Below are positions 43,847 to 51,948 of a stretch of DNA of 64,000 bases, in pieces. Within the stretch, counting starts at the first letter, position 1. Every line of letters begins with the position of its first letter. The translations under genes were made by a program, and so were the position numbers. The stretch is from SH-MAG3 sp036374995 (lineage in GTDB: Bacteria; Gemmatimonadota; Gemmatimonadetes; Longimicrobiales; RSA9): assembly GCA_036374995.1 (NCBI GenBank), contig DASUSS010000040.1:1-64000 (forward strand), in the 5' to 3' direction. Below the pieces are notes generated by a model. The model searched no databases, was not told where the DNA came from, and saw only the letters and a program-made list of their open reading frames with translations.

Positions 43847-44460
43847 TCATCGACGACGCGGCGCAGCTCGAGCTGCTCGACTTCGCGAAGGCCGGCAGTG
43901 TGATCCCGGTCGTGACGCAGCACGCGCACACCGGCGATGTGCTGATGCTCGCGTTCGCGACACGCGACGCCGTCGAGCGGACCCTCGCCGAGCGCGTGAT
44001 GTGGTACTGGTCACGGAGCCGTGGCGAGCTGTGGCGGAAGGGGGACACGAGCGGCAACGTGCAGCACCTCGTCTCCCTCCACGCCGACTGCGACCACGAC
44101 ACACTCCTCGCGCGCGTCCTGCCCGCCGGTCCCGCGTGCCACACGGGCGCTGCGAACTGCTTCGACACCGCACCGACGCTCTCTCACCTCGACACCGTGA
44201 TCGCCGACCGCGCACGCACTACGGGGGACAGCTACACGCAGCGACTGCTCGCCGATCCGAACCTGCGCCTGAAGAAGCTGGGCGAGGAGGCCGCCGAGCT
44301 GGTGATCGCCTGTGCGAACGCAGACACGCAGCGAGTAGCAGAGGAGGCCGCAGATCTGCTGTATCACTCGCTCGTCGCGTGCAGAGCTGCCGGAGTCGGC
44401 CTCGAGGACGTGCTGGGCGTGCTGGCGGATCGGGCGGGAGGAGAAAAGCGAGAGCGCTGA
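43843..44460 (+). CDS. hisIE: bifunctional PR-AMP cyclohydrolase / PR-ATP pyrophosphohydrolase
   Basis: A 205-residue fusion for steps two and three. HisI part (about 1-110): VMWYWSRSRGELWRKGDTSG, zinc/magnesium ligands in LHADCDHDTLL, and CHTGAANCF. HisE part (about 117-205): LADPNLRLKKLGEEAAELV and EEAADLLYHSLV, the MazG-like pyrophosphohydrolase core. Last gene of the operon. An inverted repeat begins at its stop codon and may act as its transcript end. Confidence 0.94.
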   Translation: MIIDDAAQLELLDFAKAGSVIPVVTQHAHTGDVLMLAFATRDAVERTLAERVMWYWSRSRGELWRKGDTSGNVQHLVSLHADCDHDTLLARVLPAGPACHTGAANCFDTAPTLSHLDTVIADRARTTGDSYTQRLLADPNLRLKKLGEEAAELVIACANADTQRVAEEAADLLYHSLVACRAAGVGLEDVLGVLADRAGGEKRER

Positions 44461-44596
44461 GGTTTTCACCGCGCAGGCGCGGAGGACGCGGGCGGTTCAC
44501 GGGGTTGTGAATTCATTTCAGCACGTTGCCGCGTGGAATCGCATCGAGGGTATCCCGCGTACCTCCGCGTCCTCCGCGCCTCCGCGGTGAAAACCT
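44460..44596. repeat. inverted repeat between hisIE and the GlsB-like gene
   Basis: Two 32-bp arms (44460-44491 and 44565-44596) are reverse complements with a single mismatch. The arm sequence begins AGGTTTTCACCGCG and continues GGCGCGGAGGACGCGG. The spacer is 73 bp. It fills the space between two convergent genes, starting on the last base of the hisIE stop, so it can serve as a bidirectional transcript end. The arm is closely related to that of the repeat at 51602-51897. Confidence 0.85.
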
Positions 44597-44605
44597 CCCC
44601 TTCCC

Positions 44606-44869
44606 CTACCTCGGCCTCCTCTGCAGGAACAACCGATACAGCACGAGCAGGATGATGGCACCGAGGATTGCGATGCCGAACGAACGAAGGTTGAAGCCGG
44701 TCACATTGCCGATGCCGAGCAGCTCGGTGCCGACGAAGCCGCCGATGAGCGCGCCGAGGATGCCGATGACGACGGTGCCGAGGCAGCCGCCGGGGTCCTT
44801 GCCCGGCATGATGAACTTCGCGATGGAGCCGGCGATGAGACCGAAGATGATCCAGGAGATGATCCCCAC
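44606..44869 (-). CDS. GlsB/YeaQ/YmgE family small membrane protein
   Basis: An 87-residue, three-membrane-segment protein of the transglycosylase-associated/GlsB family. IISWIIFGLIAGSIAKFIMPGKDPGGCLGT is the family signature region (first ~30 residues), then GILGALIGGFVGTELLG and a third hydrophobic helix. Members are small stress-linked membrane proteins with no established activity. GTG at 44869 is 3 bp after the chemoreceptor stop, so the two are co-transcribed. Confidence 0.87.
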   Translation of the reverse strand: MGIISWIIFGLIAGSIAKFIMPGKDPGGCLGTVVIGILGALIGGFVGTELLGIGNVTGFNLRSFGIAILGAIILLVLYRLFLQRRPR

Positions 44870-44872
44870 GCG

Positions 44873-46579
44873 CTACACCCTGAAGCCGGAGACGAGTTCC
44901 TTGAGCTTGTCGGCCGCCATCAGCAGCTCGACGCTGGCCGCGCTCATTTCCTGAGTGGCGGCCGACTGCTGCTCCGCAGCCGCACTGACCTGCTGCGCGC
45001 TGGCCGCGTGGGACTCGGCGGCCGCACCTACATTACGCACGGCCTCCTCCACGGTTTCGAAGGCGGTCCGGTTCGTCTCGGCGGACTTGACGACGCGGTT
45101 CGCCGCGTCGCGGACCTGCCCGACGGCAGCCAGGATGTCCTCGAATGCGGCCTCCGCACCCTTCGACGTCTCCTCGACGCCGGCGACGCGGGAGAAGCCG
45201 CGGTCCATGGTCGCAATGAACGTGTCGATCTGCTCGCGGATCTGACTCACGGTCGCATCGACCTCGTGTGCCGCGCGCGCGCTGCCGTCGGCCAGCTTGC
45301 GGACCTCATCGGCGACCACCGCGAAGCCGCGGCCGTGCTCGCCGGCGCGCGCGGCCTCGATCGCCGCGTTCAGCGCGAGCAGGTTTGTCTGCCGCGCGAG
45401 CCCCTGGATGGTGCCGACGAACGTGGAGATCTTCTCCGATGCGCGCTCGAGCGCGTGCACCTCCTTGGCGGCGCCGCGCACGACCTCGCGCAGCTCCAGC
45501 AGCATGGCCAGTGCGCTGCCGATGTCCTGGCGCCGTGCATCCGCGAGCTCGCCGATCTGCTTCGAGAGATCGACCACCTGGCGGGACGAGTCCTCGATCT
45601 GCCCTGCGCCCTCCCGCATCCGCTCCAGCGCCTGGTCGACGGTACCGAGCCCGAACGCCTGCTCTTCCGCACCGTTCGTGATCCCGATCATCGCCGTCGA
45701 TACCTCGCCGCTCGATGCGGCGACCTCCTCCGAGATGCTCGACAGGTCCGCCGCCGACTGACTGATCTTGTTCGCCGTCCGCACCGTCTCGCCGACGACA
45801 CCGCGGATGCGCTCCGCCATCCCGGTGAACGCGCCGGCCAGCACGCGGAACTCGTCGGGCATCCGCCCGTTCACCGCGACGTTCAGATCTCCGCCGCCGA
45901 ACTGGTTGGCGGCGGAGACGAGTCCGACGAGCGGCTTCTCGATCGCGCGCAGCGTGAGCTTCGCGAAGACGAGGCTGAGCAGGAGGCTGAGGACCAGGAT
46001 CGTGGCGAGGTTGCGTTCCTGTATTGCGATGCGCTCGTCGAACGCCGCGGTCTGCTGCTCCAGCGCTCGCAGCTCGAGCAGCGTCACGCCGCGGATCCGC
46101 GCACGGACCACGCGCAGTCCCGGCTCGATGCCGCGGATGCGGCGCAGTGCCGCCGCACTGCCATCCTCGTCCAGCTCCTGTCGCGCGAGCTGAGTGGCTT
46201 CGATCGTCGCCAGATGCTCGGTGCGCAGGGATTGCAGCTGTAGTCTCGCCTCGTTCGAGACGCCGTCGGAGCGGAGCAGGTCGCTCTGGAGTGTCTGGGC
46301 GGCCCGGGCGTGGCTGAGCGATGAGTCGAGCGCGACGGGGTCGCGCGTGATCAGGTACTCCTGAGCGGCCGTGACCTGATCGGAGATCGCACCCTCGAGC
46401 TGCGACGCCAGGTTGATCCGGGACTGCACGGCACCCATCTCGTCGGTCAGCTCGGCACTGAACCGGCGCGAAGTCGTGGTGCTGACCACGAACAGAGCCA
46501 GCATGGCGAGCGCGCCGGGCGCGAGGGCAGCCAGCAGGCGGCCCTGGATCCGATCGAAGTAGGCGCGAATCCGGTTCAT
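44873..46579 (-). CDS. methyl-accepting chemotaxis protein
   Basis: A 568-residue transmembrane chemoreceptor. TM1 about 14-34, a periplasmic helical-bundle sensor of about 155 residues, TM2 about 190-207, a HAMP domain to about 260, then a long coiled-coil signalling domain. The hairpin tip QTNLLALNAAIEAARAGEHG is conserved and would bind CheA/CheW. No che genes are in this window, so its partners are elsewhere. A TTGACA-containing promoter candidate lies 36-64 bp upstream. Confidence 0.93.
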   Translation of the reverse strand: MNRIRAYFDRIQGRLLAALAPGALAMLALFVVSTTTSRRFSAELTDEMGAVQSRINLASQLEGAISDQVTAAQEYLITRDPVALDSSLSHARAAQTLQSDLLRSDGVSNEARLQLQSLRTEHLATIEATQLARQELDEDGSAAALRRIRGIEPGLRVVRARIRGVTLLELRALEQQTAAFDERIAIQERNLATILVLSLLLSLVFAKLTLRAIEKPLVGLVSAANQFGGGDLNVAVNGRMPDEFRVLAGAFTGMAERIRGVVGETVRTANKISQSAADLSSISEEVAASSGEVSTAMIGITNGAEEQAFGLGTVDQALERMREGAGQIEDSSRQVVDLSKQIGELADARRQDIGSALAMLLELREVVRGAAKEVHALERASEKISTFVGTIQGLARQTNLLALNAAIEAARAGEHGRGFAVVADEVRKLADGSARAAHEVDATVSQIREQIDTFIATMDRGFSRVAGVEETSKGAEAAFEDILAAVGQVRDAANRVVKSAETNRTAFETVEEAVRNVGAAAESHAASAQQVSAAAEQQSAATQEMSAASVELLMAADKLKELVSGFRV

Positions 46580-46614
46580 GAAAGGGATCGAGTACTCCCG
46601 GGGAGGTCGGGCGA

Positions 46615-46643
46615 AATTTGCCTCTGCCGCTTGCGGCTGTCAA
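46615..46643 (-). promoter_or_regulatory. promoter candidate for the chemoreceptor gene
   Basis: On the minus strand TTGACA (46643-46638), a 17-bp spacer, then CAAATT (46620-46615, a weak -10). It lies in the 124-bp divergent gap shared with the LiaF-like gene. Confidence 0.4.
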
Positions 46644-46703
46644 CTCCGCAGTCGAACTTGTACGCTCGTCAGCGGAACGACCTGGCCGGGAGCCGTGCGA
46701 CCG

Positions 46704-47390
46704 ATGGATCGCCCACTACCACAGATCACGCTGAAGGAGCGGCGCGACCGCACCGTCGCGCAGCTGTGCGAGGCGTTCGCGCAGGACCGGCTCGAGCTCG
46801 CCGAATTCGAGTCGCGCCTCGATGTCGCGCATCGCGCCGCCACTGCCGGCGAGCTCGATGCGCTCCTCGCCGACCTGCCCGCGCCGGCCGCACCCGCGTC
46901 GCCCGACGCGGCGTCCGATCCGCGCGCCCGCACCGCCAGCGCCATGCGCGAGGCCATACGCGAGAGCCGTACGTTCCTCGCGTTCATGGGCGGCGTCGAA
47001 CGACGCGGCAACTGGGCGCCCGCGCGCAAGAACCTCGTGATTGCGATCATGGGCGGCGCCGATCTCGATTTCCGCGAGGTCACACTCCCGCCCGGCGAGA
47101 CGGAGGTCTACATCTTCGCGATGATGGGAGGCGTCGACATCGTCGTGCCACCGGGGCTGAATGTCGACGCGAGCGGCATCGCGATCATGGGCGGCTTCGC
47201 GCACGCCTCGGCACGCCACACCGCGGACCCGAACGCGCCGATCCTGCGCATCAACGGCTTCTGTTTCATGGGCGGCGTCGACATCTCGATCCGGCACCGC
47301 GGCGAGACGCCGAAGGATGCGCGCGTGCGCGAGCGGGAGGAGCGACACCGTCTCCGCGACGAGCAGCGCCGCCTGCGCGGAAGGGAGTAG
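46704..47390 (+). CDS. DUF1707 / LiaF-like (cell wall-active antibiotic response) protein
   Basis: A 228-residue cytoplasmic protein with no membrane segment. The N-terminal ~60 residues match the DUF1707 SHOCT-like pattern (LKERRDRTVAQLCEAFAQDR, ELAEFESRLDVAH, ELDALLADLP). A C-terminal LiaF/DUF2154-type beta-repeat domain follows, with five turns marked by MGG: AFMGGVERRG, AIMGGADLDF, AMMGGVDIVVP, AIMGGFAHAS, CFMGGVDISI. A charged Arg-rich tail ends it. In Firmicutes LiaF controls cell-envelope stress signalling; this role is not shown here. The ATG at 46704 is chosen because the frame before it lies in the promoter gap. Confidence 0.82.
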   Translation: MDRPLPQITLKERRDRTVAQLCEAFAQDRLELAEFESRLDVAHRAATAGELDALLADLPAPAAPASPDAASDPRARTASAMREAIRESRTFLAFMGGVERRGNWAPARKNLVIAIMGGADLDFREVTLPPGETEVYIFAMMGGVDIVVPPGLNVDASGIAIMGGFAHASARHTADPNAPILRINGFCFMGGVDISIRHRGETPKDARVREREERHRLRDEQRRLRGRE

Positions 47391-47396
47391 CCGCGG

Positions 47397-49286
47397 GTGG
47401 TCGCGGGAACGCCACACGAAGAGGAAGCACTCGGCAAGGCGTACGATGCGCGGCTCATGCGCCGGCTGCTCGGCTATCTGCGGCCGCATCGCGCTCGTGT
47501 CGCAGTCACCATCGTCATCCTCCTGACCGGCGCCGCTGTCGAGCTGGTCGCACCGCTCCTCACGAAGATCGCCCTCGACCACGCCATCCCCGATGGCGAT
47601 GCCCGGCTGCTGCTCCTCCTCGCCGTCGCACTGCTCGCCGCGCTGCTCGCCGCGTTCGTGCTCGAGGCCGCACAGACGATCCTGACGACATGGCTCGGCC
47701 AGCACGTCATGTACGACCTGCGCCGCCAGATCTTCGGCCACCTCCAGCGCCTCCCGCTGCCCTACTTCGACCGGAATCCGGTCGGCCGCACCATGACCCG
47801 CGTCACCAGCGATGTCGAGGTGCTCAACGAGCTGTTCAGCTCCGGCGTCGTCACGATCTTCGGCGACATCTTCACGCTCGTCCTCATCGTGACGGCGATG
47901 TTCGTCATGGACTGGCAGCTCGCGCTCGTCACCATGACCGTCATGCCGTTCGTGTTCGCCGTCGCGATCATCTTTCGCACGCGGATCCGCGAGGCATACC
48001 GCGATGTGCGTATCCGGCTCGCCCGCATCAATGCGTTCCTCCAGGAGCACATCTCCGGCATCGCGATCGTCCAGCTGTTCGGCCGCGAGCAGGACACGAG
48101 CGACCGGTTCCGCGAGGTCAACGACCACTATCTGGCTGCACACCTCCGCTCGATCCGATACTACGCGCTGTTCTTCCCGATCATCGAGATCCTGACGGCC
48201 ATCGCGCTCGCCGCCATCATCACGTACGGCGGCCTCGAGGTCATGGGTGGTGCCGTCAGCATCGGTACCGTCGCGGCGTTCCTCCAGCTCGCTCGCCGCT
48301 TCTTCCGACCGATCCAGGATCTGTCCGAGAAGTACAACATGCTCCAGGGCGCGATGGCGTCCTCCGAGCGCATCTTCGGGCTGCTCGATACTCCGGCCGG
48401 CGAGAACGCGGGCGGCACCGTCCGCCTGCCGCGCCCGGGCGCGGGCGAGATCGAGTTCCGCAATGTCTGGTTCGCCTACGTGCGCGCGGGCACCGCGGCC
48501 GACGCGCCCTGGGAGTGGGTGCTGCGCGACGTCAGCTTCCGCGTGCGGGCGGGCGAGAAGCTGGCGATCGTCGGCCATACGGGCGCCGGCAAGACCTCGA
48601 TCATCAGCCTGCTGCTCCGGTTCTACGAGGCGCAGCGCGGCGAGATCCTGTTCGACGGCGTGCCGATCCGGAACGTGCCGGTACATGAGCTGCGCGACCG
48701 GATCGGCCTCGTGCTCCAGGACGTCTTCCTCTTCAGCCGCGACATCGGCTACAACATCCGCCTCGGCCGCGACGACATTGGCGCGGAACGGGTCGCGGAG
48801 GCGGCGCGCCGCGTCGGCGCCGAAGCGCTGATCGCCCGCCTGCCGCGCGGCTACAGCGAGCCGATCGGCGAGCGCGGGGTCAACCTGTCCGTTGGCGAGC
48901 GACAGCTGCTCTCCTTCGCCCGCGCCCTCGCCTTCGACCCGCAGGTCCTGATCCTCGATGAGGCGACCAGCTCCGTCGATTCCGCGCTCGAGCAGCGGAT
49001 CGATGAGGCGCTCGCCACACTGATGCGCGGGCGCACGTCGATCGTGGTGGCGCACCGGCTGTCGACGGTCCAGAACGCCGACCGCATCCTCGTGCTCCAC
49101 CACGGCGAGCTGCGCGAGCAGGGCACGCACGAGTCGCTGCTCGCCCGGGGCGGCCTCTACGCCCGCCTCTACGAGCTCCAGTTCGCACGCCCCGAGGAAC
49201 TGCCGCAGCGACAGGCAGATGGCTCGCTTCTTGCCCCTTCCGGACTGCAACAGCCCACGGCGGCTTCCGCCGAGGAGGTTGCGTGA
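47397..49286 (+). CDS. ABC exporter, fused permease/ATPase (MsbA/MDR type)
   Basis: A 629-residue half-transporter, expected to work as a homodimer exporting lipids or drugs. Six-helix permease about 28-320. ATPase from about 350: Walker A VGHTGAGKTS, Q-loop VLQDVFLF, signature NLSVGERQLLSFARAL, Walker B VLILDEATSSVD, H-loop IVVAHRLSTV. The GTG start at 47397 follows the LiaF-like gene by 6 bp. The stop overlaps the next small gene (GTGA). Substrate unknown; MsbA-like lipid export is one option, multidrug export another. Confidence 0.92.
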   Translation: MVAGTPHEEEALGKAYDARLMRRLLGYLRPHRARVAVTIVILLTGAAVELVAPLLTKIALDHAIPDGDARLLLLLAVALLAALLAAFVLEAAQTILTTWLGQHVMYDLRRQIFGHLQRLPLPYFDRNPVGRTMTRVTSDVEVLNELFSSGVVTIFGDIFTLVLIVTAMFVMDWQLALVTMTVMPFVFAVAIIFRTRIREAYRDVRIRLARINAFLQEHISGIAIVQLFGREQDTSDRFREVNDHYLAAHLRSIRYYALFFPIIEILTAIALAAIITYGGLEVMGGAVSIGTVAAFLQLARRFFRPIQDLSEKYNMLQGAMASSERIFGLLDTPAGENAGGTVRLPRPGAGEIEFRNVWFAYVRAGTAADAPWEWVLRDVSFRVRAGEKLAIVGHTGAGKTSIISLLLRFYEAQRGEILFDGVPIRNVPVHELRDRIGLVLQDVFLFSRDIGYNIRLGRDDIGAERVAEAARRVGAEALIARLPRGYSEPIGERGVNLSVGERQLLSFARALAFDPQVLILDEATSSVDSALEQRIDEALATLMRGRTSIVVAHRLSTVQNADRILVLHHGELREQGTHESLLARGGLYARLYELQFARPEELPQRQADGSLLAPSGLQQPTAASAEEVA

Positions 49287-49462
49287 GAGCCGGCCTGGCG
49301 CTGATCGTCCTCGTCCTCAATATCATCGCCATCGTCTCGGTCCTCGGCGCGCGTCGCACAGCGAGCAGCAAGCTCGCCTGGACGGCGGCCGTGGTGCTGC
49401 TCCCGCTCGCCGGAGCGCTCGGATGGTTTGCGCTCGGCCGGGCGCGGTCACGCGGGCCGTAA
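49283..49462 (+). CDS. small two-helix membrane protein, PLDc_N-like
   Basis: A 59-residue peptide. It begins VRAGLALIVLVLNIIAIVSV, has SSKLAWTAAVVLLPLAGALG in the middle and ends in a basic RARSRGP tail. The two hydrophobic helices with a Ser-x-Lys-x-x-Trp turn and Pro-Leu-Ala-Gly match the N-terminal domain found alone or ahead of phospholipase D/cardiolipin synthases. GTG at 49283 overlaps the ABC stop and has GAGGAGG upstream, strong support that it is translated. Function unknown. Confidence 0.78.
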   Translation: MRAGLALIVLVLNIIAIVSVLGARRTASSKLAWTAAVVLLPLAGALGWFALGRARSRGP

Positions 49463-49471
49463 CGCAGAACG

Positions 49472-49867
49472 GTGGCGAATATGGCGGATATTTCGGTGAT
49501 GATCGTCGATGACGATCCCAATGCGCTCGACATCGTGCGCACGTTCCTCGAATCGAAGGGGTACAGGGTCGCCACCGCGAAGGATGGCAACGAGGCACTG
49601 GCGAAGCTGGAGGATGTGCACCCGGACCTGGTGCTGCTGGACGTGATGATGCCCGGCATGGATGGCTGGGAGGTCGCCCGGGTGATCAAGAACCATCCGT
49701 CTTTTGGTCGGACCCGCGTCGTGATGCTGACCGCACGCAGCGACTTCGCCGACAAGCACGAGGGCCTGCGCGCCGGTGCGGACGACTACATTGTCAAGCC
49801 GATCCAGCTGCGTGAGCTCGGCGAGCGCGTCGAGCGCAACCTGAAGGCGCGAGAGAAGACGGCGTGA
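49472..49867 (+). CDS. single-domain response regulator (receiver)
   Basis: A 131-residue CheY-like receiver with no output domain. Acidic pocket in MIVDDDPNALD, phospho-acceptor Asp in LVLLDVMMPGMDGWE, Thr in VVMLTARSDF, Lys in DYIVKPIQLREL. The protein may start at GTG 49472 or at ATG 49481. Its stop overlaps the start of the EAL gene (GTGA), which implies a two-protein signalling unit; no histidine kinase is nearby. Confidence 0.9.
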   Translation: MANMADISVMIVDDDPNALDIVRTFLESKGYRVATAKDGNEALAKLEDVHPDLVLLDVMMPGMDGWEVARVIKNHPSFGRTRVVMLTARSDFADKHEGLRAGADDYIVKPIQLRELGERVERNLKAREKTA

Positions 49868-51567
49868 GGATCGTCACGCAGGTGCAGGACCCGGATCTTC
49901 GCAAGGTGATCGACCAGGTCGCTGCGGAGCTGGGCGCGACCGTGTCGACCTCGCCCGATGCCCTGAGTGAGAACGGCACCGCGCCGAAGGAGACGCCCGA
50001 TGTGATGCTCGTGGAGCTGGTGGGCGAGACCGATGTGCAGCGGCTCCGTGCTCAGGCCCGCCGCGCCCACGCCGCGCTCCTGTTCGCCTGCACGCGCCAG
50101 ACCGACTGCCGCAACCTCGCGCTCGCCGATGCCGATGACTGGCTGCTCCTCCCCGCATCGGCCGACGAGCTGAAGCTGCGCCTCGCCATCGCGCAGCGCC
50201 GCTCCCGCGGCGCGATCTCCGTGCGCACGACCGCCGATGCCGCCGAGCTCGTCCGCTACGAGGAGCTGCTCTACGACAAGCTCACCGGGTTCCCCACGCT
50301 CCCGGTGATGATCGAGCGAGCGCGCGACCTGCTCGAAGGCCGCGGCGAGCTGACCGTCCTCTACATCCACTTCGTCTGGTACGAGAAGATCGAGGAGATC
50401 TACGGCTGGCAGAAGCTCGATGACGTGCTCGAGACCACCGCCCAGGCGGTACGCCGCTTCTATGCGAACGAGACCGCAGCGGTCGAGAACATCATGATGG
50501 TCTCTCACGTCGCCGACGACGACTTCATCCTGTTCACCGAAGTGCCGTCCTCGCCCTATGCCGCCGAGCAGCGACTGCGCACCATCTCCGAGCGGCTGGA
50601 GAGTTTCCTGCGTTCGAACATCGAGGACGCGCACGGCGAGGACATTGCCTCGCTGTGCGGCATCTATGTCGGCGCGGCAACGATCTTCCGCAACCCGAAG
50701 ATCCGCACGGAGCGTCTCATCTACCGCGGCATCCGGGAAGCGGCGACCGCGGCGCGCGGCGCGGAGGAGTGGGAGCGGACGCGCAAGGTGAGCGACCTCA
50801 AGTCGACCATCCGCGATGGCGCCGTCTTCATCGAGTATCACCCGATCATCGTTACGGCGACCGAGGAGATCTATGGCTTCGAGGCGCTGGCCCGCGGCGT
50901 CCGCCGCGAGCTGCGCTCGCCCGAGGTGCTGTTCGAGGTCGCCGAAGAGGCGAACCTCGTGTGGGAGCTCAGCCGGCTGCTCCGCCGCCGCGCCGTGAGC
51001 GGGATCATCGATGAACTGAAGGACGGCCAGTTCCTGTTCCTGAACATCGATCCGCACGACTTCGATGATCCCCTGTTCCGCAGCCTCGACCCCAAGGATC
51101 TGGGGATCTCCGACCCGAGCCGCGTCGTGCTCGAGATCACCGAGCGCACGGCCATCAAGGACTACCCGCGGTTCCAGGAGTACCTGAAGGCGTTCCGCGA
51201 GCGCGGCTTCCGTTTCGCCGTCGATGATGCCGGCAGCGGCTATGCCGGCCTCGGCTCCATTGCGAACCTCGAGCCGGACTACATCAAGCTCGACATCTCG
51301 CTGATCGCGAACATCGACACGAACTTCCTGAAGCAGAACCTGGTCGAGACGATGGTCACGTTCGCGAACAGCCAGGGCACGCAGGTGATCGCCGAGGGCG
51401 TCGAGCGACGCGAGGAGTTCGAGACCGTGAAGCAGATCGGCGTGCACTTCACGCAGGGATTCCTCTTCCACCGCCCCCGCTACGCCGGCCTGCCATCCTC
51501 GAAGAGAGCATCACACGTCTCGCACGCGGGCACGCGGCGGGAGCACGACGAGGGTGTGGGCATCTAG
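49864..51567 (+). CDS. EAL-domain cyclic-di-GMP phosphodiesterase with degenerate receiver and GGDEF domains
   Basis: 567 residues in three parts. Residues 1-115 look like a receiver fold without its phosphorylation residues: the Asp site reads VMLVELVGE and the Lys site LLLPAS. Residues ~140-310 resemble a GGDEF domain whose signature has become ADDDF in HVADDDFILF, so no cyclase activity is expected. Residues ~318-540 are EAL: YGFEALARG (E340), LNIDPHDF, LEITERTA, FAVDDAGSGYAGL, YIKLDIS, VIAEGVER, and TQGFLF. All catalytic residues of the EAL domain appear present, so it should hydrolyse c-di-GMP. Coupled by overlap to the preceding receiver gene. Confidence 0.9.
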   Translation: MRIVTQVQDPDLRKVIDQVAAELGATVSTSPDALSENGTAPKETPDVMLVELVGETDVQRLRAQARRAHAALLFACTRQTDCRNLALADADDWLLLPASADELKLRLAIAQRRSRGAISVRTTADAAELVRYEELLYDKLTGFPTLPVMIERARDLLEGRGELTVLYIHFVWYEKIEEIYGWQKLDDVLETTAQAVRRFYANETAAVENIMMVSHVADDDFILFTEVPSSPYAAEQRLRTISERLESFLRSNIEDAHGEDIASLCGIYVGAATIFRNPKIRTERLIYRGIREAATAARGAEEWERTRKVSDLKSTIRDGAVFIEYHPIIVTATEEIYGFEALARGVRRELRSPEVLFEVAEEANLVWELSRLLRRRAVSGIIDELKDGQFLFLNIDPHDFDDPLFRSLDPKDLGISDPSRVVLEITERTAIKDYPRFQEYLKAFRERGFRFAVDDAGSGYAGLGSIANLEPDYIKLDISLIANIDTNFLKQNLVETMVTFANSQGTQVIAEGVERREEFETVKQIGVHFTQGFLFHRPRYAGLPSSKRASHVSHAGTRREHDEGVGI

Positions 51568-51601
51568 GTGCTTCGGAGGCAGTTCTTCGGAGGTCACGGA
51601 G

Positions 51602-51897
51602 TTTTTTTTCACCGCGGAGGCGCAGGGGGCGCGGAGACGCGCTGAGCCGTGACGCCGGTCATTCGAACACTTGCTTCCGACGGCATTCGCAGCCGATCGC
51701 CCCGTCACAAAACCAAATGAAGACAACACACAGCAACTAACAACACGAACGACGAACACGGAAAACAAAAAAGCTGAAAAAGATCAAGAATCAAAGGGAA
51801 AAAGACATCCCAAAACAAAACGAAAAATGAGGCCCTCGTCGCAGTCTCGAAAATGCGACGAGGGCCTCAGCGTCCTCCGCGACTCTGCGGTGAAAAA
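51602..51897. repeat. palindromic intergenic element with an A-rich centre
   Basis: The left end (TTTTTTCACCGCGGAGGCGCAG, from 51602) and the right end (complement of CTCAGCGTCCTCCGCGACTCTGCGGTGAAAA, ending 51897) are imperfect inverted repeats sharing the TTTTCACCGCGGAGGCGC theme with the repeat at 44460. The roughly 180-bp middle (about 51700-51830) is unusually adenine-rich for this genome. The 381-bp gap between the EAL stop and the DUF4015 stop holds only this element and the terminator at 51829; the ORF read across it is not credible. Confidence 0.65.
51829..51868 (-). terminator. intrinsic terminator of the DUF4015 gene
   Basis: A perfect 15-bp stem, GAGGCCCTCGTCGCA (51829-51843) with TGCGACGAGGGCCTC (51854-51868), around a 10-nt loop. 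On the minus strand it is followed by ATTTTTCGTTTTGTTTTGGG. It lies about 80 bp beyond the DUF4015 stop, in the right direction for that gene. Confidence 0.8.
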
Positions 51898-51948
51898 TCC
51901 GTTCCTCGGTCCCGCCACGCTGCGAACGAAGCGTCCCTCACCGCCCTC

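Noticed and set aside
51602..51609. T-run as a terminator for the EAL gene
   Set aside because: The preceding bases contain a direct repeat (CTTCGGAGG twice), not an inverted one, so no stem forms immediately before the T-run.
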